Of a stretch of DNA of 64,000 nt, positions 18,188-28,130 are shown in pieces; the stretch's first letter is position 1; the number at the start of each line of letters is the position of its first letter. This DNA is from Caldicellulosiruptor hydrothermalis 108. GTDB taxonomy: Bacteria > Bacillota > Thermoanaerobacteria > Caldicellulosiruptorales > Caldicellulosiruptoraceae. Location of the stretch: NCBI RefSeq assembly GCF_000166355.1, contig NC_014652.1:1834928-1898927 (forward strand), read 5' to 3'. The translations under genes and the position numbers were made by a program. The notes under the pieces were generated by a model that was given only the letters and a program-made list of their open reading frames with translations, did not search any database and was not told the DNA's origin.

Positions 18188-18841
18188 TTACTTTTTTATT
18201 TTAGCAAAATTTTTTAAAGGTGAATACAGCAAAACTGTCAAAACTGCTTCAACCACCCCAACAATCAAAAGGTATGGAACCATCATAGCAGGAATGGTTG
18301 TTTTTAAGTCGTACATAAAATATAACGGTTTTCCTGCTTTTGTAAATAAAATTGGTTGAAGTCCAAGCTCAACTGCCGTCAAAAGTGCAGCCACATTTGT
18401 TGAAATGTATGTGCTTATAAACATTCTCACCTTTTCATTCTTGAGGTTAGCTATTTTTAAAAGGCTGTCGACAAAAATGGTAACCAGCGGAATAGCAATG
18501 GCCATATTAAACACATTTGTTCCAAGTGCTAAAATTCCTCCATCTCTGAACAAAAGAGCTTGAATTATCAAGACCACTGTAGATGCTATGATTGAAGCAA
18601 ACGGCCCGAACAGATAAGTTATAAGCGGTATTCCAGTAATATGAGCAGAACTGCCACCAACTACCGGAAAGTTGAACATCATAACAATAAATGTAAATGC
18701 TGATGCCACTGAAAGATGAACAAAGGTCTTTTCATCAACTGATTTTTTAAACTTTGCAAATGCAAAGCCAACTGCTGCTGTAGATGCAGCATAAAATGTA
18801 GCACAAGTTTGCGGACTTAAATAACCATCAGGAATGTGCAT
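18188..18841 (-). CDS. cbiM: ECF-type cobalt/nickel transporter substrate-binding component (CbiM)
   Basis: The S component, 217 residues with about six or seven membrane helices. The N-terminal MHIPDGYLSP is diagnostic: the amino group, His2 and a further His in SSAHITGIP coordinate the metal ion. It is the first gene of a cbiM-PDGLE-cbiQ-cbiO operon. A structured leader with an intrinsic terminator lies directly upstream, which suggests attenuation control. Confidence 0.93.
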   Translation of the reverse strand: MHIPDGYLSPQTCATFYAASTAAVGFAFAKFKKSVDEKTFVHLSVASAFTFIVMMFNFPVVGGSSAHITGIPLITYLFGPFASIIASTVVLIIQALLFRDGGILALGTNVFNMAIAIPLVTIFVDSLLKIANLKNEKVRMFISTYISTNVAALLTAVELGLQPILFTKAGKPLYFMYDLKTTIPAMMVPYLLIVGVVEAVLTVLLYSPLKNFAKIKK

Positions 18842-18888
18842 TTGTACCTTTCCTCCTTTTTTTAAAGTATTTGTGAAAAAATAAAAAA

Positions 18889-19034
18889 GCCCACGAAAAG
18901 CTGCTTACTTCAGCCCTTCGTGGGCTTTGATTCAGATATTTTGTTCTTTTAGTAATCCCTATTTACTCTGTCGTTTTTAATTTTATCATATAACTCGATT
19001 ACTGAGCAATACTTTTTGTTGAAAGGCAATTATA
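18889..19034 (-). promoter_or_regulatory. cbiM leader: promoter, closing stem and intrinsic terminator
   Basis: On the minus strand a TATAAT (19029-19034) is followed by a stem closing at AGTAATC/GATTACT (18997-19003 with 18951-18957). A strong hairpin, AAGCCCACGAA/TTCGTGGGCTT (18889-18930), then runs into a T-rich tract. The cbiM ribosome site AGGAGG lies after it. I recognise no known cobalamin or NiCo riboswitch consensus. The hairpin could simply terminate the GH2 transcript that ends at 19085, but the promoter between the two argues for a regulated leader. Confidence 0.5.
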
Positions 19035-19084
19035 CCCAAAATATACATTTAACTAAATTAGAAAAAATTGATAATTAAATCTCC

Positions 19085-21517
19085 TTAGATGCACTTTACA
19101 AAAACTTGTGCACCATCCAATCCTTCTGCCCAAGCTTTCAATTTAAATTCTCCTTCTTTGCCAATGCTCTTTACTATTGCCAGTGCTCGTCCTTTATAAA
19201 GTTTTCTCTTTCGGCTAACAAATGGTTCTCCCGATAAAGGGTCAGCAGTTCCCAAAGCAACAAGTTCGCCAACACCTTCAACTTCTACAACTATTGTGTT
19301 ATCTGCGAAAACAACCTCTCTTCCCTTTCTATCTACTGCCATTATTTTTATATAGCACAAATCGCCATAAGAAGAGGATATAACTTCTCTATCAGGCACC
19401 AATTTCAAGGCTATGGGCTCACCTGTTGTTTCTATTCTGTCCCTGCCAATCTCTCTACCATCTTTAAACGCTATTGCTTCTATCACTCCAGGTTCATAAA
19501 TTGTGTCATAAACCGTTTTAAACTGAGTATTAATCCCGGCTTCTTTTCTTCCCAAACTTCTGCCATTTACAAACAGCTCAACCTCATCTGCATCTGCATA
19601 GACATGTATAGCCACCTTCATTCCTTCATATCCAGGAAAAGTGTAGTTTCTTTCGACCGGTTCCCATGCCCAGGGTTTAAAGTATAGTTTTTTGCCATAA
19701 ACTTGCGGTGGAAGTATTACAATATAAGGGTCTTTTCTATTTCCCCAAACAACATCTCTATAATACGATTGAGGACGTTTTTCACCACAGATATCAATAT
19801 CACCACAATTTGCTAAAAACCATGGATAAGACCCGCAAAAAGATTTGAGATCATCTACTTCAATACTTACCCTGCCAAGACCTGCTTCGCCCAAATAATC
19901 AATAGCCGTCCACACAAAATCACCTATAACATTTGAATTTTCTATTGTTTGTTTCCAGTTTTTAAAAAGAGTATATGGATAAGTTTCTGTGCCACAGATT
20001 ACTCGGTCAGGATATTTATACCTATCGTATCCATATCTATCTACTTTATAGTTATAACCAACTACATCCAGAAATCTTGAAAACTTCTCTGAAAACTCGC
20101 CCCATTTATCTTCAATAACATCTGCTTCTTGTTTAAGCATTCTAATTACATAGTTACCTTCTTCAATTATAGCAAAAAGCCTTTTATAATCATCCGGAAT
20201 TGCGCACAGTGCCGCTGTTACTAGCCTTGATGAATCCAAACTTTTTACCTTTTTAGCTAATCGCTCGCACCAGGTGTATATTGAGTAGCTGCTATCGTCA
20301 TCAACATCAACTCCAACTCCCCATGTAATCTCGTTTCCTATTGACCACATTATTATCGAAGGATGATTATAGTCCCTCATTATGGTGGACTCCAAATCTT
20401 CTTCCCAGTACTTGTCAAAAAATAGATGGTAGTCAAAGCTAACCTTGCCAGCATGCCACACATCAAAAAATTCTTCTATCACAAGCATCCCTAATCTATC
20501 ACATGCATCCAAAAAAGCTGGAGCAAAAGGATTATGTGCAAGTCTTACCGCATTGAATCCAGAAGCTTTTAAAAGTTCTACTTTTCTCTCTTCTGCTCTG
20601 TCATAACTCGCACTTCCAAGTGGTCCGTTGTCATGATGAATACAGCCACCTTTTAATTTTAATGGCTTACCATTTAATTTAAATCCTTCCTTTGGATCAA
20701 CTGAAATTGTCCGAATACCAAACAATGTAGAAGCACTATCTTCAATACTCTCATCACAAATAATAGTTGCTTGAATTTTATAAAGATATGGGTCTTCTAT
20801 ATCCCAATATTTAAATGGTTTTAGTTCTAAGGTTTTGGCAATTACCTTTTCTTCATTTTTACCAATCAAAAACTTCTCTTCACTGCTGAGAATTAGTTTC
20901 TCATCTTTTGAAAATACATCAAATTTTATTACTCCTTGAACTTTTTCATTAACACTGTTGACAACAACAGCTCTTACTTCTAATTTTGCAGTTTCATTTT
21001 CAATTGCTCTGGTTTGAACATGCAAATGCCATGGTTTTATATACACCTTGCCACCAATGTGTAGCCACACGTGTCTGTATATGCCACAACCTGCGTACCA
21101 TCTTGAGCTTGGCTTATGAGTATTTTCTACACGCACAATAATAATGTTCTTATCATCAAACTTGACATGCTTTGTTATATCAATTAGAAAACTTGTGTAT
21201 CCATTGAAGTGTTTAGCAACTAACCTACCATTTACAAAAACCTCAGCTATACCCATGATTCCTTCAAACTCAAGTATTAAGTTTTTGCCTTGCCACTCTT
21301 CATCTAAAATCAATTCTTTTTTGTAATACAAACTGCATCCCGCAGTATACCCTTCACCGGCACCTGAGGGATTGGCCTCACTTCTTTCTTTTTCAATTAC
21401 AGCATCATGTGGCAGATCCACCTTTTTCCACTCATATTCTGAACTTGTTAAGTTTAATACATTTGCAAAACCAAGCTCAAGATATTCCCATGACCTGTCC
21501 AAATTTATCTTCTGCAT
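19085..21517 (-). CDS. glycoside hydrolase family 2 protein (beta-galactosidase/beta-glucuronidase-like)
   Basis: 810 residues with the GH2 order: sugar-binding jelly roll (~1-170), immunoglobulin-like domain (~180-270), TIM barrel (~275-590), and two further beta domains including a C-terminal DUF4982-type region. The predicted acid/base is Glu396 in WSIGNEITWG and the nucleophile Glu511 in VICGTETYPY. No signal peptide is seen, so it is cytosolic and acts on imported oligosaccharides. It is the last gene of the glucuronate cluster, 138 bases after uxuA. The substrate could be a beta-galactoside, beta-glucuronide or other decorated xylan fragment. No convincing ribosome site precedes the ATG, and a hairpin lies just upstream. 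Confidence 0.85.
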   Translation of the reverse strand: MQKINLDRSWEYLELGFANVLNLTSSEYEWKKVDLPHDAVIEKERSEANPSGAGEGYTAGCSLYYKKELILDEEWQGKNLILEFEGIMGIAEVFVNGRLVAKHFNGYTSFLIDITKHVKFDDKNIIIVRVENTHKPSSRWYAGCGIYRHVWLHIGGKVYIKPWHLHVQTRAIENETAKLEVRAVVVNSVNEKVQGVIKFDVFSKDEKLILSSEEKFLIGKNEEKVIAKTLELKPFKYWDIEDPYLYKIQATIICDESIEDSASTLFGIRTISVDPKEGFKLNGKPLKLKGGCIHHDNGPLGSASYDRAEERKVELLKASGFNAVRLAHNPFAPAFLDACDRLGMLVIEEFFDVWHAGKVSFDYHLFFDKYWEEDLESTIMRDYNHPSIIMWSIGNEITWGVGVDVDDDSSYSIYTWCERLAKKVKSLDSSRLVTAALCAIPDDYKRLFAIIEEGNYVIRMLKQEADVIEDKWGEFSEKFSRFLDVVGYNYKVDRYGYDRYKYPDRVICGTETYPYTLFKNWKQTIENSNVIGDFVWTAIDYLGEAGLGRVSIEVDDLKSFCGSYPWFLANCGDIDICGEKRPQSYYRDVVWGNRKDPYIVILPPQVYGKKLYFKPWAWEPVERNYTFPGYEGMKVAIHVYADADEVELFVNGRSLGRKEAGINTQFKTVYDTIYEPGVIEAIAFKDGREIGRDRIETTGEPIALKLVPDREVISSSYGDLCYIKIMAVDRKGREVVFADNTIVVEVEGVGELVALGTADPLSGEPFVSRKRKLYKGRALAIVKSIGKEGEFKLKAWAEGLDGAQVFVKCI

Positions 21518-21536
21518 TTTTGAAACTCAAGAACAT

Positions 21537-21612
21537 CTTGAGCCGCTTCAGAAAAGCAGAGGCTCAAGATGGCTGGGGTATTTATAGTCCGCCATATAAA
21601 AGCCTCCCAGCC
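21537..21612 (-). other. two GC-rich hairpins between uxuA and the GH2 gene
   Basis: Hairpin 1 has arms GGCTGGG/CCCAGCC (21571-21577, 21606-21612) with an inner TTTATA/TATAAA pairing. Hairpin 2 has arms CTTGAGCC/GGCTCAAG (21537-21544, 21561-21568). Neither is followed by a T tract on the minus strand, so they do not look like terminators. They fill most of the intergenic gap and end about 20 bases before the GH2 ATG. Confidence 0.7.
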
Positions 21613-21655
21613 CCAGCAGGCGGTTTTCGGGAGAAACCTTTCTCTTTTCTTCTTA

Positions 21656-22747
21656 CTACTTCTTCTCGTTTCTTGATATCTTGTCAATTGCCTCCCACAA
21701 CCCGTTCAAATACGCAATGCCAAGGGCTCTGTCATAAAGCCCATAACCAGGTCTTCCCTTTTCGCCCCAAATCATCCTCCCATGGTCAGGTCGCATATAC
21801 CCGTCAAAACCTATGTCATATATAGCTTTCATAATCTCAAACATGTCAAATGAGCCATCTGTCGACAGGTGCGATGTTTCATAAAAAGACCTCTCACCTG
21901 TAAATTTTATATTTCTCACATGCAAAAAATGTATTCTTCCCATCTTACCAAAATACCTTATAAGCTCCGGAATATTGTTTTCCCTGTTTGCTCCAAGCGA
22001 CCCTGTGCACAAAGTCAACCCATTGTACGGACTGTCAACCGCTTTTAAAAACTTTTCTATATTTTTCTTGTTCGTTACAACTCTTGGAAGACCAAAAAGT
22101 GACCAAGGTGGATCATCTGGATGTATTGCCATTTTAACATCGCACTGCTCACACACAGGAATTATATTCTCCAAAAAGTAGATAAGATTTTGCAAAAGTT
22201 TATTCTCATCAACATCCCTGTACATCTCAAATAAGCTTTGCAGCTGTTTTAGCCTGTAGCTCTCCCACCCAGGAAGAGAAAATCCTTGTGAGCCCTTTTC
22301 CATGCTTTTTACAAGTTCATCTGGTGTAAGGTTTTTGAGCATCTCATGGTTGTATTCCATTACCTCAGAACCATCTTCAAGCTTTTTTGCAAGGTCTGTC
22401 CTCAGCCAGTCAAATACAGGCATAAAGTTATAGCATATTACCTTTACTCCCGCTTTTGCTAAGTTCCTTATGGTCTGCTTATAGTTTTCTATATACCTAT
22501 CTCGACTTGGAAGACCAAGTTTTATGTCTTCATGGACATTTACACTCTCTATTACCTCAAATTTAAGCCCTGCATCTTCTACCATTCTTTTTAGCTCAAA
22601 AATCCTATCTTCCGGCCATACCTCTCCAACTGGAATATCAAAAAGAGCTGTCACAACACCATATATACCTGGAATCTGCCGTATATACTCAAGTGGAATA
22701 TTATCATCATTTGGGCCAAACCACCTAAATGTCATCTTAAAACCCAT
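21656..22747 (-). CDS. uxuA: D-mannonate dehydratase
   Basis: Converts D-mannonate to 2-keto-3-deoxygluconate in the Ashwell (hexuronate) pathway. 363 residues, the normal length. The N-terminal TFRWFGPNDD, AIHPDDPPWSLFGLPR near residue 205, HVRNIKF near 290 and MRPDHGRMIWGE near 330 are family motifs; the His, Asp and Cys residues in these bind the catalytic Mn/Fe. It follows uxuB directly. Glucuronate isomerase (uxaC) and the KDG kinase and aldolase needed to complete the pathway are not in this window. Confidence 0.95.
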   Translation of the reverse strand: MGFKMTFRWFGPNDDNIPLEYIRQIPGIYGVVTALFDIPVGEVWPEDRIFELKRMVEDAGLKFEVIESVNVHEDIKLGLPSRDRYIENYKQTIRNLAKAGVKVICYNFMPVFDWLRTDLAKKLEDGSEVMEYNHEMLKNLTPDELVKSMEKGSQGFSLPGWESYRLKQLQSLFEMYRDVDENKLLQNLIYFLENIIPVCEQCDVKMAIHPDDPPWSLFGLPRVVTNKKNIEKFLKAVDSPYNGLTLCTGSLGANRENNIPELIRYFGKMGRIHFLHVRNIKFTGERSFYETSHLSTDGSFDMFEIMKAIYDIGFDGYMRPDHGRMIWGEKGRPGYGLYDRALGIAYLNGLWEAIDKISRNEKK

Positions 22748-22777
22748 TTTTCAAGCCCCTTTCTTTTTTAAAATCTT

Positions 22778-24397
22778 TTAATTTACATACTTTTGCAAGG
22801 TCTTTTTAACAGCTCCAATGCCTTGTATCATCTCTTTGAAATACTCAACCACCCTCTGAGACAATCCCACTTCAAATAAGTCAACCCTGAAAATAACCTC
22901 ATTAGTTAGAATTGGCCTTAGCTTTTCTTCTAAATTTTCATACTCTCTGCCAAGTTCTATGCCATCAAGATGTTTTTTAAGTTCAGGTAAAAGTGGGTCC
23001 GGGCTTGGGTCAAAAGTTTTCCCTTCATCGTCAATGCACATCAAATATCTCAGCCACCCTGCTATTACAAGAGGAATGTACTTAAGGCCTTTTACATCTA
23101 AATCCGGGCTTTCTGCATATGCTTTTATAGTCTCTCCAAATCTAATTGGCATCTTTTGTGACGTGTCTGTTGCAATCCTCTGTGGTGTATCAGGTATATA
23201 AGGATTGGGGAACCTTTCTTCTATCACTTCCCTTATATACTCCCTCGGATTTATTATCTTCGGGTCAACAACAACCTTCAATCCCTCATCATATCCTATC
23301 TTCTCGATAAGCCTTTTTAAATGCTCATCTTTTACCTCTTCATAAATTGTCTTGTACCCAAGCAAACAGCCAAATATAGCTAAAGCCGTGTGAAGAGGAT
23401 TCAAACATGTCTGAACTTTCATCCGCTCAGAGTCCTCTACTGTCTTTCTATCTGTCATAAACACTCCTGCTTTCTCCAGTGGCGGTCTTCCATTTGGAAA
23501 ACTATCTTCTATTACAAGGTACTGAGCTTTCTCTGTATTGACAAACGGCGCAATGTATGTATTTTTCGATGTGCAAATGATATTCATATTCTTCAGTCCA
23601 TCTTTCTCTAAAAGTTCCTTTATTCTCTCCGACGGCCTTGGGACAATCTTGTCTATCATGCTCCATGGGAAACTAACCACAGATGAATCGTTCAAGTATT
23701 CAACAAAATCCTCTTCAACAAAACCTCTTTTTGCCCACTCTTTAGCTATTTGAAGTATTGAACTTTGCAGCTTTTCACCATTTTTAGAACAGTTGTCAAG
23801 GCTTACATACGCAACTGGTTTTCTGCCGCTTTTGTATCGAACATATGCCAAGGCTGCAACCTTGCCCATCGAACTTTTTGGACTTTGCGGCCCATTTTCT
23901 ATATCTTCTTTTACTGCAGGCAGATAGTCTCCTTTGAGACCAAATAAATTGTATCCCTTTTCTGTTATTGTGAATGTCACCAGCTCAAGAGTGGAACTTT
24001 CAAAAATTTTACAAAGTCTTTGCCAGTCTGCTTCAAAGCTTTTATCACACTTTAGCTCTTCTGTAATGCTCGCAATTACTCTTTTCTCTAAATTGCCTTT
24101 TGCATCAGATGTCACAACCAAACAAAGATTGTCATAAGGTTTGTATATCCTGTCTATTATCTCATAGTCAAAAAGCTCTACTGCGATTACTCCCCTGTTA
24201 AGTTCTCCTCTTTCAATTAAATTCTGGGCTATTGCTGCAATGTATCCTCTAAAGATGTTGCCTGCTCCAAAATGCACCCATACAGGATTTTGGTAAGTAG
24301 CATTTTCTATTTTTTCAACGTCAAATTGAGGCAACACAATATTGGCTTTTTGCCATAAATCTTGTTTCGATATATCTTTTTTCTTCAGCTCAAACAT
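22778..24397 (-). CDS. uxuB: fructuronate reductase / mannitol dehydrogenase family protein
   Basis: A polyol-type long-chain dehydrogenase of 539 residues. The N-terminal Rossmann fold begins at VWVHFGAGNIFRGY (~41), and the catalytic region has the CLNPLHTALAIFG motif (~330) conserved in mannitol dehydrogenase and UxuB. Between alpha-glucuronidase and mannonate dehydratase, its likely reaction is D-fructuronate to D-mannonate with NADH. Tagaturonate reductase is an alternative family function but fits the neighbours less well. Confidence 0.88.
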   Translation of the reverse strand: MFELKKKDISKQDLWQKANIVLPQFDVEKIENATYQNPVWVHFGAGNIFRGYIAAIAQNLIERGELNRGVIAVELFDYEIIDRIYKPYDNLCLVVTSDAKGNLEKRVIASITEELKCDKSFEADWQRLCKIFESSTLELVTFTITEKGYNLFGLKGDYLPAVKEDIENGPQSPKSSMGKVAALAYVRYKSGRKPVAYVSLDNCSKNGEKLQSSILQIAKEWAKRGFVEEDFVEYLNDSSVVSFPWSMIDKIVPRPSERIKELLEKDGLKNMNIICTSKNTYIAPFVNTEKAQYLVIEDSFPNGRPPLEKAGVFMTDRKTVEDSERMKVQTCLNPLHTALAIFGCLLGYKTIYEEVKDEHLKRLIEKIGYDEGLKVVVDPKIINPREYIREVIEERFPNPYIPDTPQRIATDTSQKMPIRFGETIKAYAESPDLDVKGLKYIPLVIAGWLRYLMCIDDEGKTFDPSPDPLLPELKKHLDGIELGREYENLEEKLRPILTNEVIFRVDLFEVGLSQRVVEYFKEMIQGIGAVKKTLQKYVN

Positions 24398-24444
24398 CTC
24401 AACTTCTCAACCTCGCTTTCTTTCAAAAAATATTCTATTTTGTC

Positions 24445-26526
24445 TTATGGATATATTACTCTTCCCTTTTCATCAGGTATTCCTGTCTTTCTATAAAAAT
24501 ATGTGTTGATAACATCTCTCCATTCTATTGCATGCTCTTTTTGCATCTTTAATCTCTCATATACTCTGTTGAAAATTTCATCATCAATCTTTCCTCTCAG
24601 GTCCTCCCATTTTTTTATAAGTTCATCTACCATCTCAGCTCCTTCAAAGTGAGAGTCATACATAAACTGTATTAGTGTCTTTCCATTTTTCAGCCTAAAA
24701 TCATACGGCACTCTGTGGAAAAATAGAAGAAGTTCTTCAGGACATTTATTTATATCATCGAATATTTCCTGCCAGGGCTTATGATACTGCAATGTATAAC
24801 CTGTTCCTCTTGAAGTTCTGTCAACCCCAATTGCTTTTGTGTCTGCCCGGTGATACGTTCCCCACTTTGAATACTCATACCCTTCTGGGTTTGGACCATA
24901 GTGATGACCTGGATTTACCATCCAGCCAAGCCCAAGCGGCGTTGTATATTTTTCGTAGATTGCGTGAGAATTAAGAAGCATCCATAAAATGTTGTCAACC
25001 ACTTTTTTGTCGTCTCCAAATGTTAAAATGGTCCACTCTCTTGCTATATCTTCAATCTTTCTGTCCGGGTCCCACGCAAGTTTTCCAAACGTCCACAGAT
25101 TCGCCTGCGCAAGGTCATGACCTGTCCAGTTGATGCTATCCCCGATATTCGAAACACCTGCAAATCCTGCATATTTCATTCCAAATAGACTTCCATCCAC
25201 TATTCTCTTTACGTACGAACCTTTTCCTTTGCAATATGTGTCAAACTCTAAAATCTCTTTCCATAGCGTTCCTAAGTAGCAAAGATGAATTTGCTGCCCC
25301 GTATATTCTTGTGTTATTTGAAACTCCATCATCTGGTTTGTCTTTTCCATAGCGCCAAAAAGAGGTGAGACAGGTTCCCTTACCTGAAAATCCATCGGAC
25401 CATACTTTATTTGTAAAATGACATTTTCAGAAAACTTCCCATCAAGAGGCTTAAAGTTGTCATATGCGGCCTTTGCCCTGTCTGTCTTTGTATCTCTCCA
25501 ATCCTGCAGGCAGTTGTAAACAAATGCACGCCAGATGACAATTCCACCATAAGGTAAAAGTTCTTCTGCAAGCATGTTTGCCCCATCTGCGTGCGTTCTA
25601 CCGTATACATAAGGTCCTGGATTGAACTCAGAATCGGCTTTTACCAAAAATCCACCAAAGTCTGGTATGTAGCTGTAAATAGTTTTTACAGTGTCCTTCC
25701 ACCACTTTTGAACGTTTTTGTCAAGTGGGTCTGCAGTGTCAAGACCTCCTATGTAGATAGGGCTTGCAAAGTTTATGCTAAGGTAAAGTTTTATTCCATA
25801 GAGTCTGAAAACTTCTGCTATTTTTGAAAGGTCATTTAGATATTTGGGCGTAATTAACCATATGGCCTTATCTCTTACATTCACATTATTTATTACAACA
25901 CCGTTTATTCCAATTGAGGCAAGAAGCCTTGCATAATCCCATATACGTTTATAATTGCGTTTTATTCTACCATTTGTAAAAAATATTGATTTGCCCGCGT
26001 ATCCTCTTTCAATACTTCCATCCATATTATCCCAATGGTTAATAATTCGTAACGAGGCCTTTGGATTTTCTATACAATTGAGTTCTTTTAATCCTGTTTT
26101 AAGTCTAAATTTGTTTATCAAATGAAATGTCCCATATATTATCCCTTTTTCACTTTTTGATGCAACAATAATGTATTTTCTCTTATTTTCATCTATAACT
26201 TTTATTAAAAATCCTTCCTCTCCCACTGCTTCCTTTTCAACCTCGGTTATAAAAATGTTAAGTTTTTCATTTGTCACTTTGCCTAAAATAATTCCACTGT
26301 CCATATAAAGATTCACAGAATTGCTGAGTCTCGGTTCAGTTCCAAACAGTGCACCTAAAGCTTTTTTTAGCTCATTTCCTGCATTTTGAAAATATATATT
26401 CTTCTCCAACAACACTATCTGTTCCAAAAATTTTTCGACTTCCTGGACATATTCTTTCTTCTCTATAGGTTTATAAGAGAGCCAACACATAGAGTATTTT
26501 GGGTTACTGCTACTTAATAAAATCAT
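24445..26526 (-). CDS. aguA: GH67 alpha-glucuronidase
   Basis: Removes (4-O-methyl-)glucuronic acid from the non-reducing end of aldouronic acids made from xylan. 693 residues, the usual size, no signal peptide, so it acts on imported oligomers. The N-terminal domain (~1-140) precedes the TIM barrel that begins at [15 protein letters not shown]. Glu300 ([10 protein letters not shown]), Asp379 (KYGPMDFQV) and Glu407 (ITQEYTGQ) have the spacing of the acid and paired bases known for GH67 enzymes. The AGGAGG site is 12 bases from the ATG, somewhat long. A palindromic operator-like site lies 25-45 bases upstream. Confidence 0.95.
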   Translation of the reverse strand: MILLSSSNPKYSMCWLSYKPIEKKEYVQEVEKFLEQIVLLEKNIYFQNAGNELKKALGALFGTEPRLSNSVNLYMDSGIILGKVTNEKLNIFITEVEKEAVGEEGFLIKVIDENKRKYIIVASKSEKGIIYGTFHLINKFRLKTGLKELNCIENPKASLRIINHWDNMDGSIERGYAGKSIFFTNGRIKRNYKRIWDYARLLASIGINGVVINNVNVRDKAIWLITPKYLNDLSKIAEVFRLYGIKLYLSINFASPIYIGGLDTADPLDKNVQKWWKDTVKTIYSYIPDFGGFLVKADSEFNPGPYVYGRTHADGANMLAEELLPYGGIVIWRAFVYNCLQDWRDTKTDRAKAAYDNFKPLDGKFSENVILQIKYGPMDFQVREPVSPLFGAMEKTNQMMEFQITQEYTGQQIHLCYLGTLWKEILEFDTYCKGKGSYVKRIVDGSLFGMKYAGFAGVSNIGDSINWTGHDLAQANLWTFGKLAWDPDRKIEDIAREWTILTFGDDKKVVDNILWMLLNSHAIYEKYTTPLGLGWMVNPGHHYGPNPEGYEYSKWGTYHRADTKAIGVDRTSRGTGYTLQYHKPWQEIFDDINKCPEELLLFFHRVPYDFRLKNGKTLIQFMYDSHFEGAEMVDELIKKWEDLRGKIDDEIFNRVYERLKMQKEHAIEWRDVINTYFYRKTGIPDEKGRVIYP

Positions 26527-26550
26527 AGCAAATCACAACCTCCTGCAGAT

Positions 26551-26572
26551 TTTTAGAAAACGATTTCTAAAA
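26551..26572 (-). promoter_or_regulatory. palindromic operator-like site (cre / LacI-family type) before aguA
   Basis: A 22-base near-perfect palindrome centred on CG (TTTTAGAAAACGATTTCTAAA plus a final A) matches the catabolite-responsive element consensus TGWAARCGYTWNCW at 12 of 14 positions. It sits between yesN and aguA, overlapping the 5' region of aguA. No T tract follows, which argues against a terminator. It suggests an internal, carbon-source-regulated promoter for the enzyme genes. Confidence 0.5.
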
Positions 26573-26585
26573 ATAACATAGAAAA

Positions 26586-28115
26586 TTAGTCTTCATTGAC
26601 AGATACAGAATTCCTAAATTTGGAAGGGCTTTTCCCTACATACTCTTCAAATTTTAATGCAAAATAGTCAGGGTCACTATAACCCACTTCTTTTGCTATT
26701 TCATAAATCTTCTTATCAGTCATCAAGAGCAATCTTTTTGCATTTTCAATACGTACAAAATGTAAATATTTATTAAACGGCATATTAAAATGTTTTTTGA
26801 ACATCCTTCCTAAATATATAGGATTAATATAAAACTGTTGGGCTATGCTTTTTATTGTTAAGTCTCTGTTGTAGTTTTCTTTTATAAACAACTCTATTTT
26901 CTTCATAAAGCTCGAGCCATTAAATTTTGAGTTCTGGTCAATGCAATTTATCACCTGGTCTAAAATTTCCATGACTTTGGAAATGAATTTGCTTTTCTGT
27001 ATGTCTGTCCTAAATATAAACTTTATACTATCAGTTTCGAATAACTGGTATACTTCAAAGTAATCTATTATTTCAAGCACAGCAAAGAGAATATAACCTT
27101 TTATTACTTCTGGTGATACTTTATTGTTCTGGCACTCATCGAAAAACCTTGAAAGTTTTACATTTATATCTTTAAATCGCTTTTCTTCAATTAGTCTTAT
27201 CAGCTCTTTTGAAAGTTTTTTATCCTCAAGGTAATGTTCAAATTCCCCTATCTCTGATGCCTCAATGACACCACTCTTTTCGTAAAATTGGGCAAAGTTG
27301 AATTTTCTAAGAAGTTGTTTATACAATGTATGTATCTTCTGGCTAGATACATACTCCTGCACAATTATTGCCTGCAAATTTAATAGACTTCTTATCTCGT
27401 CAAAAATCTGTTTAACTAAACTATTTTTCTTATCCCCTTGAATGGTGTTTACTACAAAAAGTAAGTTAAAGTAACTATCCCAATAACATTTAATCTCCAT
27501 ACCTTTGTCCGAATACTTAGTATTTACACTTTTTTCTGTTTCCATTAATTTTTCATAAATGGCCAAATCATCTTCATATTGAAAAGCTTCCTGTTTTGAA
27601 ATTCCAAGATATTTTTTCACTCCATCTTCACTACTACTTACAAGATAATCATCATTTTGTATCTCAAGAGCTTTTATAAAAGCTGAGTTCCTTCTCACAT
27701 ATTCAAATAATTCTTTCTTTTTATAGTCTTCCTTTTCGCTTGATATCCTCGTTTTTATCCTCTCTAATGTTTGCATAAGCTCATTCTCATCTATAGGTTT
27801 TAATAGATAATCATTTACACCATACTTTATAGCTGCCTTTGCAAATTCAAACTCATTGTACCCACTGATAATTATTATTGCCGGTTTGTTTTCAAACTCC
27901 TCTGAAACTCTTTTTATCAGCTCAATTCCATCCATTACTGGCATTTTTATATCCGTTATTATCACATCTACTTTCTCACTTTTGAGGATATCAAGGGCTT
28001 CCTGACCATTTCCCGCTTCATATGCAATTTCAAATCCAAGCCTTTCCCAATCAATAAGTTTAATTATACCCTTTCTCATGAATATCTCATCTTCAACCAA
28101 AAGAATCTTTATCAT
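26586..28115 (-). CDS. YesN/AraC-type response regulator
   Basis: 509 residues. The N-terminal receiver domain (~1-120) has the acidic pair VEDE, phospho-acceptor Asp in VIITDIKMPVMDG (~54) and the conserved Lys in NDYLLKPIDE. A middle linker of ~270 residues follows, then a C-terminal AraC-type double helix-turn-helix (~405-505, TIKSIAQQFYINPIYLGRMF and EIAKEVGYSDPDYFALKFEE). It is paired with the histidine kinase 15 bases upstream. YesM/YesN pairs next to LplABC-type transporters usually respond to an oligosaccharide and activate the transporter genes, here probably aldouronates. Confidence 0.93.
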   Translation of the reverse strand: MIKILLVEDEIFMRKGIIKLIDWERLGFEIAYEAGNGQEALDILKSEKVDVIITDIKMPVMDGIELIKRVSEEFENKPAIIIISGYNEFEFAKAAIKYGVNDYLLKPIDENELMQTLERIKTRISSEKEDYKKKELFEYVRRNSAFIKALEIQNDDYLVSSSEDGVKKYLGISKQEAFQYEDDLAIYEKLMETEKSVNTKYSDKGMEIKCYWDSYFNLLFVVNTIQGDKKNSLVKQIFDEIRSLLNLQAIIVQEYVSSQKIHTLYKQLLRKFNFAQFYEKSGVIEASEIGEFEHYLEDKKLSKELIRLIEEKRFKDINVKLSRFFDECQNNKVSPEVIKGYILFAVLEIIDYFEVYQLFETDSIKFIFRTDIQKSKFISKVMEILDQVINCIDQNSKFNGSSFMKKIELFIKENYNRDLTIKSIAQQFYINPIYLGRMFKKHFNMPFNKYLHFVRIENAKRLLLMTDKKIYEIAKEVGYSDPDYFALKFEEYVGKSPSKFRNSVSVNED

Positions 28116-28130
28116 AGTTACACACCCTCA

